A stretch of 64,000 bases of DNA from Candidula unifasciata (GCA_905116865.2 CAJHNH020002463.1:1-64000); one strand, 5' to 3'. Counted from the first letter of the stretch, positions 32,847 through 43,890 are shown. The notes: generated by a model not told the origin, from the sequence alone. Translations and numbers: made by a program.

Positions 32847-33205
32847 GGGAGCTGCGTGGTCTCGAGGCATGGCGTCCACCTTGAGTGCTGGGGGTTCTGG
32901 GTTCAAGCTCCTGTGAAGGTTGGGATTTTTTCACGTGGAATTCCAATAATTTTACCTGGCTCTGGGTAGTTAGATCGGAGGCCCTTGCGTACTACTGCGC
33001 ACGTTTAAAAAATCCCTTGGTAGTTGGAAATTGAAAAAGAGTAGCCTAACGGCACTGCTTGGGCAACATTTTTAGTTAAAAATCAACCCAAAGTGTTTCA
33101 GGATCCTCGTGCACTGCGCTAAGATTCTTTGGACTCAGACTTCAGTTAGAAGTAGAACGGAGCACCTATTCGTCACTATCCATGATGTTGATCCGTCGTT
33201 TGAAC
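32847..33205 (+). repeat. SINE-D, tRNA-derived
   Basis: The head 'GGGAGCTGCGTGGTCTCGAG' has B-box-like GGGTTCAAGCT at 32899-32909. The body has 'TTTTTCACGTGGAATTCC', 'GGTAGTTGGAAATTG', 'AAAGTGTTTCAGGATCCTCG', 'TTTGGACTCAGACTTCAGTT' and 'CATGATGTTGATCC'. Reverse copies at 46556, 55108, 57040 and 58100 share this order. Confidence 0.75.
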
Positions 33206-33880
33206 TTTAAACTTTTAATCCAAACCTTACCTAACCTATCAACTTTTTCTAACAATAATGATAATAATCTTAGCGAACCCATGGAACTGTACTATTGAAC
33301 AAACACAATTGGGACAATTGTAGAATTTTAGGAAAACACAACGCATTTAGGTGTTACACAACAGACGGAACTAGTACAAGCAGTTTAAGGTCTTTTTCTC
33401 TCTGTGTATTTTTTCTCCTAATGTTTCAACTGTCCCATTCATTGTTTTTTTAAATTTACGACCCCCCCCCCCCCCAACCAACCAACCCAAATCCAGTTGT
33501 ACCTGAGGCTATTACTGAATCCCCTTTCCACCTTGATTGACTTAACGCCCCACCCCCTTTCCAATTCAAAGCTACTGTAGCTCCTTTCCATCCAGTAGGG
33601 GCGACCGAATATTGAAGCAGGATTCGGGGGGGGGGGGGGGGGGGGAGAGGGGGGTTAGTTTTCCAGACTACTCAAGTTCGCTCTTATCAGCTATCTCCAT
33701 TTTCCTTTCAATGTCCCATGTACTAGTTTTTCTCTGTCACAAAGTACGTAAACAAAAAATGCATGACCACTTCATTTTAAAGGCTCGTGCTTTGATTTCG
33801 GTAGGTATCCTTATTAAAAACCTGTTGACTTTTGATTTTCGCTGTCTGTAGGATCTTTACACTACACCCCCCCCCCCACA
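33206..33880. other. No gene; poly-C and poly-G runs
   Basis: Poly-C with CCAA repeats at 33463-33488 and poly-G at 33627-33652. No coding feature. Confidence 0.5.
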
Positions 33881-33909
33881 CACACACACAAACAAGCCCG
33901 CACTCACGC

Positions 33910-33971
<62 letters not shown>
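33881..33971. repeat. (CA)n microsatellite
   Basis: Two CA blocks split by an 'AACAAGCCCGCACTCACG' stretch. Confidence 0.95.
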
Positions 33972-33972
<1 letters not shown>

Positions 33973-34109
33973 GGTTCCTTGGTCAAGCAAGCTCAAAGTT
34001 GTAAAATTTATTTTCCTAAATACCGTGCCCTGAAACTATTTATTAATAAATGATGATTATGTTCAAAAAAAAAAAAAAAAAAGAAGAAGAAAGCATTGTA
34101 TTTATCGTG

Positions 34110-34325
34110 AGTAAAGTAAAGATCTTATTTCACGCCTTTAGGTGTATCGGGATTTCGGGAAGAGCACCCATATTTTACGGACCAGTCGGCACTAGGTAAG
34201 TAATGTGCTCAGCATTACGCCGGCCGTCTTTACTTCCCTAGGACACACATCCTGGTGCCCATTTTAGGCTAGGTAGACTTGCGACGCCCACACCCCCCTC
34301 TTTCTATGATAAAAATCCATGCATT
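34110..34325 (-). repeat. SINE-B copy (reverse)
   Basis: Minus strand: 'ATGGATTTTTATCATAG', 'CGCAAGTCTACCTAGCCTAA', 'AATGGGCACCAGGATGTGTG', 'TAGGGAAGTAAAGACGGCCG', 'GCGTAATGCTGAGCACATTA' and 'CGTAAAATATGGGTGCTC', ending 'AAGATCTTTACTTTACT'. Confidence 0.8.
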
Positions 34326-34523
34326 TATCCTACCTTGAACAATGGTACCGGGCTACGAAGATGCCGAAGCTCTTGCAGTGTCAGCTCTGTAGGCGGCACA
34401 GTGTGGTACCGTCTGGCTGGCTCTGCCAGGCCTTCGGTTTCCAAGGTGGCATCGAAGTTCCGAGCCAGAATGTATTTAATTTTGTTCGAATTCCACCGTT
34501 TGAATTCCGAGATTCCCGCCGAG

Positions 34524-34525
<2 letters not shown>

Positions 34526-34583
<58 letters not shown>

Positions 34584-34678
34584 CCCTCTCTCCCTCTCTC
34601 TCTCTCTATCTCTATATATATATATATATATATATACCAAGCAGTAGGAGGAGTTGAGTCGAGTTGAGTCAACAATTA

Positions 34679-34742
<64 letters not shown>

Positions 34743-34743
34743 T
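34526..34743. repeat. (CT)n, (TA)n, (GT)n(TA)n(CA)n microsatellite cluster
   Basis: (CT)n 34526-34610, (TA)n 34613-34636, then TGTGTG-(TA)n-CACACA 34679-34742. The last is a perfect self-complementary block that could extrude as a hairpin. Confidence 0.95.
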
Positions 34744-34744
34744 A

Positions 34745-35199
34745 AACATAAGTATATATAAATATATGAATATTCTACTTCAGCCGCCCTCAGAAACATC
34801 ATCTACATCAAATAACAGAGCGGATGAACTAAGATTAATCTGAAAATCATAACCGCCGAGGGAATAATTAAAGCAATATCACCAAATAGGAAGAAGGAAA
34901 TGCCCCCTTGTCTTCCTTCCATCACAGTACATAACATTTATTTATTGTAGTCTCTGTAATGATTTATCCGTTTGTTGCGAAACACGAGCCACGAACATTC
35001 AAGTACTCTTTTTCATCTATCAACCAACTGAAAGTTTTCAAGCAGATACGGAACATGGCTTGTCCAATTGCTTGGCCAAGTGGCCTGGATAAGCGTACGC
35101 AGCCACAACTGTGTATTATTGTTATCAGTCCGCGGTTAGTAGGATTTTTAAAAACATGAACTCATTTCCGGTATCTTGGAATTTGTGTTAAAGAGGTGT
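34745..35199. other. No feature recognised
   Basis: Unremarkable AT-rich sequence. Confidence 0.5.
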
Positions 35200-35445
35200 T
35201 ACTGAGGCAAATTATTTTGGTCATTTTATTAGAATGCAGCAAGATCAAATGTCATCATATGGACTATATTTAAGAAAATCAGCTACAAGAGCAAGTGAAC
35301 GACCTAAAAAAAATAGTAGATTGACAACATTCAACTAAGCCTACACAGCATGACAATAGCCAGTGGCAGCCAGCGGGCACTTATTAGCAAATTATACCTT
35401 CCAACGCCGCTTAACGACAGAAGGAGTTTATGAAAATGATGATGG
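35200..35445 (+). mobile_element. Non-LTR retrotransposon C-terminal tail
   Basis: Plus strand 'GHFIRMQQDQMSSYGLYLRK', then a decayed basic linker, then 'SMTIASGSQRAL'-like sequence and 'LPTPLNDRRSL', ending in a GATGATGG run. The reverse copy at 40735-41840 carries the same terminal block ('PTSLNGRSGL'). Confidence 0.6.
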
Positions 35446-35574
35446 TTGAGGTAAAACATGCAGTTGGATTTATTATTGAACTTTCATTAGCAAGAATAAT
35501 TTTGGAAATTAATTTTATATCAGAGAGAATCATAACAATAAGAAAAGAGAACATGACTAAATAAAGTTAAAAGT

Positions 35575-35870
35575 CAAGATAACCATATAGCCATGAAAGA
35601 CTTCAATGCGAGATCAGGGCATAGCAGAACAAATATAGAGAAACACCTTGGAACATTTTAGCGACCATTGTAGCACAAGAAATAAAAATGGAAGAAGACT
35701 AACAGAATTGTGTAATCAACACAACCTCTTCATAACACACACATTCTTCGAACACAAGTTTCTGCAAGTATACACATGGTATAAATGGAATTCTGTGGTT
35801 AACAAAGGTGAAGTTAATTTCATATTAGCGATGAATAATAGAAACACAAATATTTGATTCTGGAAAGCAA
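35575..35870 (+). mobile_element. APE-type endonuclease fragment of a non-LTR retrotransposon
   Basis: Encodes 'MKDFNARSGHSRTNIEKHLG'-type sequence (APE motif G-D-F-N-A-R, here K for G), then 'NKNGRRLTELCNQHNLFITH' and 'TFFEHKFLQVYTWYKWNS', 'GEVNFILAMN' (usually .IDYILV). These are consecutive endonuclease motifs. The final S-D-H motif is lost. About 100 bp later the sequence jumps to RT motif C, so the element is internally deleted. Confidence 0.75.
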
Positions 35871-35974
35871 TGCCCAGTCTGTATAAACACTGACCACAAA
35901 ATAACAGTCATAAGAAGCAGTAGAAAAACATACCGCAATTAAAAGACAGTTTTATAAAACTACCCTTGTAGAAA

Positions 35975-36395
35975 AAAGTGGGAGGATACAATTTAAACAA
36001 TCTGCGTTATGCAGACGATACGGTTTTGATAGCTGATAACGCAACTGATTTACAACAAATGCTGGATGTTGTGGGACGAATGTTACGAATACCTTCTATG
36101 GTCAGAGTAACTAACAACGACTGTTTGAAAGAAGCTAATGAAAGTAGATCTCTGTATACAACAATAAGAAGGAGACAAACACTATTCTTTAGCCACGTAA
36201 TGAGTAGAGAGGCATTATTAAAGATCGTGACAACTGGAAAGATCAGTGAAAAGAGGTGTAGAGAAAGACCAAGAGAGATGATGCTGGATGGACTGAAACG
36301 ATGGCTGGAGGGATATCATCGAGAGAGCTGTTCCGGGCAACAAGAGACGGTAATATGTAGAGATGCATGAGCACCTACTCCAGCTGGCAGGGCAG
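35975..36395 (+). mobile_element. RT motif C and C-terminal tail of the same or a related retrotransposon
   Basis: An open 130-codon frame: 'NNLRYADDTVLIADNATDLQ' (YADD catalytic motif), then directly 'LRIPSMVRVTNNDCLKEANE', 'SRSLYTTIRRRQTLFFSHVM', 'GKISEKRCRERPREMMLDGL' and 'KRWLEGYHRESCSGQQE'. The region between YADD and 'MLRI' (the thumb with F.YLG) is deleted in frame. It ends in an ATGATGACGATG array (36395-36442). Nearly identical tail at 15310-15670. Confidence 0.85.
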
Positions 36396-36442
36396 ATGAT
36401 GACGATGATGATGATGATGATGATGACGACGACGATGATGAT

Positions 36443-36964
36443 GACTCTTACAGAGGAAAGCAATAGAATAATGGGAGCTTTTTTTCAACCTAGTGTTCTA
36501 AATGCAATAAAAATAACATACGAAACTGAGATTAAAAAAAAAAAAAAAGTAAATCTTGGGGAAAAAACAAACAAAAAACTAACAAGTTTCAGAAACGACG
36601 AAGTGCAAGGAGCTGTCAGAACAAAAAGCAAAAATATAAGACATGCAGAGATTCTCAAGCCAACGGAAGGCAGCAGAGGCTGTCTCCACCTCAATTCTCA
36701 AACTAGACGTTGTGATATCATATGCAAGGCTTTGTTGCACTATGCGACGTCCTTTAGTTTTTGCCATAAACCCCTATGCACTTCGTCTGTCCCTCAACAC
36801 AGGGCCATCTGAATATATAATCACATCACTTGGGCGGAAATTGTCATGAATAATTTGTTGAACTTTCAATTCTGCAGCACCAGCTGGTCAGTCTCTGCAC
36901 TCGCGACCTAAAGTGATTAGAACCTTACACAGGACTGAAACTTTTTCTGACACTTGTTCAACAG
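36443..36964. other. No gene recognised
   Basis: Opposite-strand short frames overlap (36485-36849) without domains. A14 run near 36535. Confidence 0.45.
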
Positions 36965-36965
36965 T

Positions 36966-37002
<37 letters not shown>

Positions 37003-37022
37003 GCGCACGCACGCACACACAG
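36965..37022. repeat. (CA)n / (GC)n microsatellite
   Basis: About 17 CA units, then CGCGCGCACGCACGCACACA. Confidence 0.95.
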
Positions 37023-37079
37023 AGGAAAGAACTAAAAAGCAAAGAGAAACAAATTCTAGAAAGATGGCGACTGTACGAA

Positions 37080-38690
37080 TAGCTGTACAAATAGCATTCT
37101 CAGAAATAACACCTTAGTCTGACTAAAACCTGACACACTGAAATAAGAGATCAGGGAAACTCAAGACACCTTAGTGGACACCAGCCAAGGAACTAAAACC
37201 TGACACACTGAAATAAGAGATCAGGGAAGCTATTGGAGTTGCCACACTGAATAAAACACCAGGACCAGATAAAATACGAAATGAACTAAAAAGGCTGTTT
37301 AACCATGTGTGGGTGAAACAATAGACACCACGAGACTAGGGAAATGCCACATTCATTTTAGTATGGAAAAACGTAGCTAGTAAAAGAGACTGCACACAGT
37401 ACAGAGGCATCTCCTTTTTCGAGTCACACAGGGAAAGATTTTCTGCAAAATTCTAGAGAAAAGACAACGAACTGTAATCGAGCCCCAGGTAGGTAAAGCG
37501 CAGTTAGGATTTCGAAAAAAAAAAAAAAAAAACCAACACACACACAAACGGAATGCACAAATGCAATTTTTGCTATCAGACAACTTATAGTGAAATCAGT
37601 AAAATTTAACGAAACACTCAATTTAGCCTTGGTTGACCAAGAAAGTTAAATTATGCTGAGTAGATAGAAACAAACTATGTGGAATCTTGAAAAATTACAC
37701 ACATTTAATAAGCCGCTGTAAAAGCTTGTACAATAACCATAAATTTGTTGTTAGAACAAACGAAGGACTCTCAGAAACTTTCACCATAAAATCGAGAGTA
37801 CGGCTGGGCTGTGTCATGTCTCCCCTTTTCTTTATAACTTTCATTGATAAGATCTTATTAAAAAAAAAAAAAAAAAAAAAAGACTATAACATACCAAGTT
37901 GAAGAAGATCCAAAGCCAAACAGTCTCATCAAAGAACTATTTTTTGCGGACAGCCAAACACTGATTGCTAATTCAAAAAAATGAGTTGCAAGAGCTTATA
38001 AAATGTTCAAACCAAATTTTCAAAGAATATAACACGAAAATTACCGTCAACAGAACAGAGGTCACAACTATAGCCTAAGTAGACAAAGCAACTTACAGAA
38101 CCCCCTTTAAAACAAACCAAGAATTTCAAATATTTAGGAAGTATAATATAGTCAAAACAGAAGATGAGATTGATGACAGATGTAACAAACAAACCAACTG
38201 ATTGGGCAAATGGCTTCATAACTAAAAAACATACATGTATCAACAGGAGCTATAAGAGCTCTCTATGACACAATCTTCTTGCCAACCCGGTGTTATCAAT
38301 GCCAGACCTGGACACTGACAGAAAAAGAGAAAAGAACAATTACAATAACTGAAATCAGATTCCTGAAAAGGGTTATCAATATAACAAGAATAGAAAAATG
38401 ATCAGAAACAACCAAATCCGAAGGAAACTTGGGGTAGCAGCAGCTCTGGGTTTCATTAGAAGACAACATGTGAAATGGTTTGGTCATACAGCGCTGCTGT
38501 CAGCAGACAGTATACCAACCACAGCAGGCAATAATGTACAGAGCAGAAGGAAAGCGAAGAAGAGACGGAGAGAAGGAATTATAGAGTTCATAGGAATCCC
38601 AAGTCATGTAGCACTTTCCCGCAATTTATATTTCACCTCAACACTGCAAGGTACAAGAGGTTCCAAGGTGAGATGACATGGTATTGTGAC
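37080..38690 (+). mobile_element. Long, decayed non-LTR reverse transcriptase
   Basis: The best-covered RT relic, with motifs in order but in drifting frames: 'NKTPGPDKIRNELKRL' (linker N-K-A-P-G-P-D, 37247-37300), 'PQVGKAQLGFRKK' (37480-37515), 'LNLALVDQES' (motif A region), 'SRCKSLYNNHKFVVRTNE', 'RVRLGCVMSPLFFITFID' (motif B, normally G-V-R-Q-G-C..SP.LF), 'LIKELFFADSQTLIANS' (motif C, YADD replaced by FADS) and 'FKYLGSI'. The tail is 'KLGVAAALGFIRRQHVKWFG', 'RRKAKKRRREGI'. Poly-A runs at 37518 and 37861 interrupt it. The catalytic aspartate pair is mutated, so it is dead. Confidence 0.85.
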
Positions 38691-39084
38691 ACCGGAGGCA
38701 GTAAATACCAGCATCTACACATCACATCAGCTTGTTGAAAACCTGACGCTGAAAGAGAGAACAGGACCACAAAAGAAGAGCGTTGAGAAATGAACTCGCA
38801 GACAGATTGGCTGGTTTTTGCACCACTGGGTGGTAAATGTATTAGGGCTGTACCGAATATTCGCTTCGGGGCCGAATAGTGGACCTTATAAATATTCGGT
38901 TTTCGGCCAAATAGTTGCGTTCGAGCCGAATACGAATAGTGGTTACCTTACTCCAGTTTCTGCATACACTGTGATGGACTGAAATTACTCTCTCATTAAC
39001 ACAATTGTTGCTTTTGCCTATGTCGTAGCGGGGTAAACTGCAACCCGGTTGCGTGGCACAAACTGCATACAATGCCAACCGCAG

Positions 39085-39110
39085 TGTGAGTGTGTGTCTG
39101 TGTGTGTGAG

Positions 39111-39192
<82 letters not shown>
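39085..39192. repeat. (GT)n(GATA)n(GA)n(G)n compound microsatellite
   Basis: Inside the hAT-like element; about 30 GA units followed by about 11 G. Confidence 0.95.
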
Positions 39193-39254
39193 AGAAAGAG
39201 ATCACGCATGTTTCGTTCTTTTAGGGTGTCTTCGCCCAAATCAAATTTGAAGAT

Positions 39255-39600
39255 ATTGCTAACGAGAATATGAAGGTGCGTTTAAATTACATCGAACGAA
39301 CGGCCGAGCAAACGATGGTTTTGAAAGAGACGGGAGTCCGAAGACAACTAATCACAGACATCAGAAGGAGACAGTCTTCGTTTTTCAGCTATGTTATGAG
39401 AAGAGGGAAAATAGAACATTTGGTAACCACTGGAAAGATCTGTGGAAGGAGGGATAGAAGATGACAACGATAGAAGATTCTTGACAGTCTTGTTGCATGG
39501 CATGGAGGTGTGTCAGTACACGAACTGATGCATGCTGCAGGAGATAGCAGATTGTAGAGAGGCATGATTGCCCACGCCAGTCAGCAAGGCACCTGATGAT
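39255..39600 (+). mobile_element. RTE-like retrotransposon C-terminal tail, nested in the hAT element
   Basis: Reads 'MVLKETGVRRQLITDIRRRQ', 'SSFFSYVMRRGKIEHLVTTG' and 'KICGRRDRR', then after a stop and shift 'LDSLVAWHGGVSVHELMHA' and 'RGMIAHASQQGT'. Ends in GATGATGATGACA. The same family as 6365-6985 (minus), and complementary to it in what survives. Confidence 0.8.
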
Positions 39601-39814
39601 GATGACACACTATTCGTATTCGTATTCGGCCGAATAGTTGGTCCCACTTTTCGTATTCGGCCGAATAGTGAAAATCACTGTTTGGTACAGCCCTAAAATG
39701 TATGTATCTTTTATCTTCTTCAGCGCGTTCACCCGCTGTAAACACCGGAGCAAAGTCCTGACTGGTCGTCCACCTCTACACCTTAGTCTGGTTCTCGAAC
39801 GAGTGTTCCGTATA

Positions 39815-39945
39815 TAACCGTTTTACAGATATGATATGAAGACTGTTGTTGCCTTGCCTCTCAGAGGCGCTCCGACTTTAAAGGAAGCTCCAACAATTTG
39901 TCGATTCTTACAACATGCTTGTTAGGGGTCTTCTTTTGTTACACC
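39815..39945 (-). repeat. Repeat E fragment (reverse)
   Basis: Minus strand: 'GGAGCTTCCTTTAAAGTCGG', 'AGCGCCTCTGAGAGGCAAGG', 'CAACAACAGTCTTCATATC' and 'TCTGTAAAACGG'. The upstream block 'CCCCTAACAAGCATGTTGTA' also occurs near 62935. Confidence 0.6.
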
Positions 39946-39959
39946 CCCCCCCCCCATCT

Positions 39960-40075
39960 TCACCGATAATGGGAAGTAAATGCAGCAATCGTCATGTTGA
40001 CACAGCTTCCATCGAGTGTTATTTGGTCTATACATAGTTTCACCACACATACGGGAAGTGCCAGCTGTTTGAAAA
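39960..40075 (+). repeat. SINE-C body, degraded
   Basis: 'GGGAAGTAAATGCAGCAATC', 'GTCATGTTGACACAGCTTCC', 'TCGAGTGTTATTTGGTCTAT': an eroded but colinear SINE-C body. Confidence 0.4.
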
Positions 40076-40079
40076 TAGC

Positions 40080-40734
40080 ACTTTGCTTTCTTAAATTTAA
40101 AGTCGAGAGTGTCGACTTTATTTCACTAAGTTGGAAATCCCCTTTGCGTCTGTAACTAAAAGCGCGAGACATCAGGAAGTTATGAAAGAATACTTTTCCG
40201 ACAGGCGCTTTTTAGGTTTCCCGATTTCCCTACTGGATTCTGCATTGCTTTTACCACATCATTTTTTCTTGCACTAATAAATCAAAGCCTGTGCCATTGT
40301 AATAAACTTCCAGAATCGTGTTTCCTAAAGAGGAACCTCTAAAAGATGTCACAATACTGCCCGCAACTTGTTACAGCAAATATTACAATTGCGACAACCA
40401 TTGAATGGGGATCCCGTAAATTGGGAAGAAATGGGTATTTCATTTTAGCTCCAGTCGGATCTTTTAGGAACTGATTGATACAAGAGATGCAGTAGCGGCC
40501 TATAAAAGTCAGGGAAAGTTGAGGTCCGGACAGTTGAAGCATCCACTGGACATTCAGACAGTAAAAATCTTATGTGCTGTAACTGTTAATGTTACCATCT
40601 GGTATTTAGAATATTACTGAAAAGGAAAGTCAAAATATAATTGAAATAATTACTAATTTGAGAGCATTTCAGAAACAAATTTTCAGCTTCTACAGAAACA
40701 TGAATCGTAAGTATGGAAACATAATACGTCATCA
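40080..40734. other. No gene recognised
   Basis: Unique-looking sequence with no domain-bearing frame. Confidence 0.5.
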
Positions 40735-41840
40735 TCATCATCGTCATAAACCACTTCTGCCGTTAAGCGACGTGGGGAGGAATAATTTGCGATCCAGCGC
40801 ACGCTGGCTGCCACTGGCTATTGACCTGCCGTAAAGGCGTAAAGTGACTAATGTTGCCGATCCATGTTTCGAGGCCGTCCACTTGCTCTTGTAGCTGATC
40901 TTCTTAGATGTAGTGCCTGTGATGGTATTTGATCTTGCTATATCCTAACCAGATGATCAAACCACTTGATCTGCTGTTTCTCAATGAATCTAGTGCAAGG
41001 TTGTTCCCACGATTTGTTTAATCGTATCATTCACTCAATCTCAGATGGTTTGGTTGGCAGCTTTTCTCAGGCATCTCATCTCGCAAGTAATGATTTTGAA
41101 TAAACAGGCTTTATATAAGTGTCCATATCTGGTACTGGAAGCTTACTGTTGGAATGAATATTTTGTTCATAATCTGTTTCTTTGCACTCCTAGTTATGCT
41201 TGGATGTCATAAAAACGGCGACAGTTGGTAAATAAGTGTACTTGCTTTCTGACATCTTGTTTCTATTTGTCTTGTAATTCTACCATTTTCCGTGATTTAT
41301 ACTTGAGTTCCTAAAGTTGATTCAGACCAGAACTGTTCATCTGTATGTGTAGTGGGCCAAGGGTTTTACTAACTTGCATTGTTTCGGCTCTGTCTGCATT
41401 GATCTTCATGTATTTACTGCATGCTGAGTTTTACCTGCTAATGTGGTCTATCTTCTACACTGCAGAACAAGTAAGTACTGGTCGTCAACAAAGTGTAGTT
41501 CATTTGATGTGAGTGAGTTGATTACTTGGTCTGATGTGTGTACTTTTTCATGATTATAACGATCTATGTTGTCTGCATTAGAACTTGCTTCTTTAGATAT
41601 TCTGTCTATGTAAATGTTAAATAAAAGTGGGGAGAGCACACCTCACTGTCTCGACCTGTGCTGACTGTGAACATAATTGAAAATGCCTTATTGTGTTCTT
41701 ATCGCACTTTGGCTTGTGTGGTACATGGTTATGAGGTTCTCTAGCAATAGTCATTGTACCCCCTAGTTCTTCAGAACAGACCATAGTTTGTTTTATCCGC
41801 TCTATCAAAAGCCTTTTCCTAATCTACATACAGAAAGAAC
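40735..41840 (-). mobile_element. Non-LTR reverse transcriptase relic (reverse)
   Basis: The minus strand from 41840 has 'MIERIKQTMVCSEELGG', matching the 'F(D)RADK..WY' region only loosely, then 'MLSPLLFNIYIDRISKEASS' (motif B end, ..SP.LFN.Y) and 'NSLTSNELHFVDDQYLL' (motif C, Y-A-D-D decayed to F-V-D-D). The tail is broken into several frames and finishes with 'IASGSQRALDRK', 'LFLPTSLNGRSG' and a GATGATGATGATG run (40750-40735). It is not functional. Confidence 0.75.
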
Positions 41841-41849
41841 ATTATGTTG

Positions 41850-42254
41850 GGTATTATACTCAGTGCATTTCTCACACACTTGTCTCAGAGTGAATAGTGC
41901 ATACGTACATCCTCTGCCTTTAGAATATGTCATGGTGTGTGCTATAAGCATTTTTACTTCGGGGTTAAGTTACACAGAGACGTTTTGTTTGATGTTTTCA
42001 TTTATAACAGTGTGTGTGTGTGTGTGTGTGTGTGTTTAAGCTCACTGCGGGGTTTTATGTAATTCTAGCATTTATAGCAATGTGTGTTAGTTTAAGCGAT
42101 ATGTTTGAACAAAAAGTTCTAGCATATTTGGCAGTGTCATTATATTTCCTTGGATGTTTTCTTTGTTTCTATATATGTATATTAGTGTGTTCAGTGTTTT
42201 AGTTACGTTTTGCATTAGTTCGTTTTATGAACCCATTAACAGGGTTAACAACTA
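41850..42254. other. No gene; short (GT)n at 42008-42034
   Basis: Low-complexity frames only. Confidence 0.5.
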
Positions 42255-42400
42255 ATATATGGATCGGCTGGCCGAACGGTTAGAACGCTGGGCTTCTTTT
42301 TTCTGACGCTGGCAAAATAAAACCTCACCTGCACAGTCGTGGCGACAGCACTAGCCATGCGGCCGTAAAGCCCCAGGCTCCAAACCCATTGCCTAAACCG
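42255..42400 (+). repeat. SINE-G copy
   Basis: The head 'GGCTGGCCGAACGGTTAGAA', then 'CGCTGGGC' (A-box). The B-box is lost. 'CACTAGCCATGCGGCCGTAA' matches the minus-strand copy at 1478-1640. Confidence 0.55.
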
Positions 42401-42489
42401 CAAAAGTGTTAAAATAACGGTATTAATTGGCCGTTTTTGGTAGTGTAGAACAACGAACGTATTTGCCTAGGGAAGCAAGATAGTCTTTT

Positions 42490-43080
42490 TATGCCCTACC
42501 GCTTAAGCCGTAGACAGTCGCAGAAAGGGCTAGTTTCATGTCTTTTGTTAGTTGTCTTACTTGTTTACGTCATATTGTAGCGTCTCTTTTATAATGTCTC
42601 TTTTATTTCCTCGATCCAGATCTGTATCGGTCGGTCTCTAACCACGCAGACTGCTGTGGTACGCTTGTTGTACGCTCTAGTTGCTGGCTAATTTTGTTTT
42701 ATTATGACCAAATAATCTAACCATTTCAGTGTGAAATTCTGTTTAATTATTGACCGATACTGTGCTTACCATTATTTTTAGTTCTTCATTGCTGACCCAG
42801 TCTCTTCTTGTTCTTCCCGCTGCATTTTTTTTACACCTGCTGTAATTGTGTGTGTTTTTTCTATCCAAGTTTAGCCTTGATATCTCAGAGTTGGTACGAA
42901 TAGCGTATTTATCATTTGCTTTATTTGCGTGTATTTTGATTTTTTGATGCATAATACATTGTAATATAATGAAGATTCTAAAGGTGCTCTGAACTTAAAA
43001 TTACCCAGTAGAGCCTGGTTACGAATACCAGCATTAGAGAGAAGGTAGGACAAAGACCATGTCTCGATTATAGTAACATG
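42490..43080 (-). mobile_element. Non-LTR retrotransposon RT tail (reverse)
   Basis: The minus strand gives 'SLSYLLSNAGIRNQALLGNF', 'YTQIKQMINTLFVPTLRYQG', 'GRTRRDWVSNEELKIMVSTV' and further 'WLDYLV', 'TWIEEIKETL', 'TRQLTKDMKLA'. This is the thumb and terminal region ('TLRYQ..TW', 'RRD.V.NEE', 'GRP..TWIE.I'). Confidence 0.65.
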
Positions 43081-43190
43081 ACAAAGAATGAAATGGTTCA
43101 GCCGTCTAGTGAGAATGCAGCCAGAACAAACTGCATGTGAGGCTTTTTACATCAGAACATCTGCGAGGAAGACCCCACCACCCCCACCCC
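43074..43190 (+). mobile_element. Short non-LTR tail fragment
   Basis: Plus strand 'RMKWFSRLVRMQPEQTACEA', then 'FYIRTSARKTPP' (usually '.L.WFGHL.RM....P.KAY..R..GR'). Head-to-head with the minus-strand element at 42490-43080. Confidence 0.55.
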
Positions 43191-43369
43191 CACCCAAAAA
43201 AAAAATGATACAATAATAATGAAAAAGAGATAAATGGTGTAGAGGAAGCCTGAAAAAATAAAAACAAAAAAAAACAGATGAACAAATCTATCCCCCAAGC
43301 CAGCCGAAACGCATAATACCAATACAGAAAACCGCGATAATGGGCTACAACCTGGTATCAGCGAGACTA
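43191..43369. other. Spacer with A-rich runs
   Basis: Poly-C/A rich, no gene. Confidence 0.5.
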
Positions 43370-43859
43370 CACAAGATAAAGAAGAAGAAGAAGAAGAAGA
43401 AGAAGAAGAAGAAGAAGAAGAAGAAGAAGAAGAAGAAGAAGAAGAAGAAGAAGAAGAAGAAGAAAAGAAGAAGAAGAAGAAGAAGAAATAAGAAGAAGAA
43501 GAAGAAGAAGAACAAGAAGAAGAACAAGAAGAAGAAGAAAGAAGAAGAAGAAGAAGAAGAAGAAGAAGAAGAAAGAAGAAGAAGAAGTAAGGAAGAAGAA
43601 GAAGAAGAAGAAGAAGAAGAAGAAGAAAAGAAGAAGAAGAAGAAGAAGAAGAAGAAGAAGAAAGAAGAAAAGGAAGAAGAGAAGAAGAAGAAGAAGAAGA
43701 AGAAGAAAGAAGAAGAAGAAGAAGAAGAAGAAGAAGAAGAAGAAGAAGAAGAAGAAGAAGAAGAAGGAAGAAAAAAGAGGAAAAGAAGAAGAAGAAGAAG
43801 AAAAGAAGAAGAAGAAAAGGAAGAAGAAGAAGAAGAAGAAGAAGAAGAAGAAGAAGAAG

Positions 43860-43890
<31 letters not shown>
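43370..43890. repeat. (GAA)n purine tract, about 510 bp
   Basis: Almost pure GAA with occasional extra A, C or T. Long Lys/Glu and Phe/Leu frames through it are artefacts. Confidence 0.98.

Larger units (their letters stand above)
38843..39695. mobile_element. hAT-like non-autonomous element with perfect 8-bp target duplication
   Basis: The left end TAGGGCTGTACCGAATATTC and the right end TTTGGTACAGCCCTA form an inverted pair (TAGGGCTGTACC identical). The flanks AAATGTAT (38835-38842) and AAATGTAT (39696-39703) are identical 8-bp target duplications. Subterminal 'GGCCGAATAG' motifs recur at both ends, as expected of transposase binding sites. No transposase is present. A microsatellite cluster and an RTE-like tail lie inside it, so later insertions landed in it or it captured them. 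Confidence 0.85.

Noticed and set aside
36000..36020. YADD motif as evidence of a functional polymerase
   Set aside because: Palm motifs A and B and most of the thumb are deleted; it is a relic.
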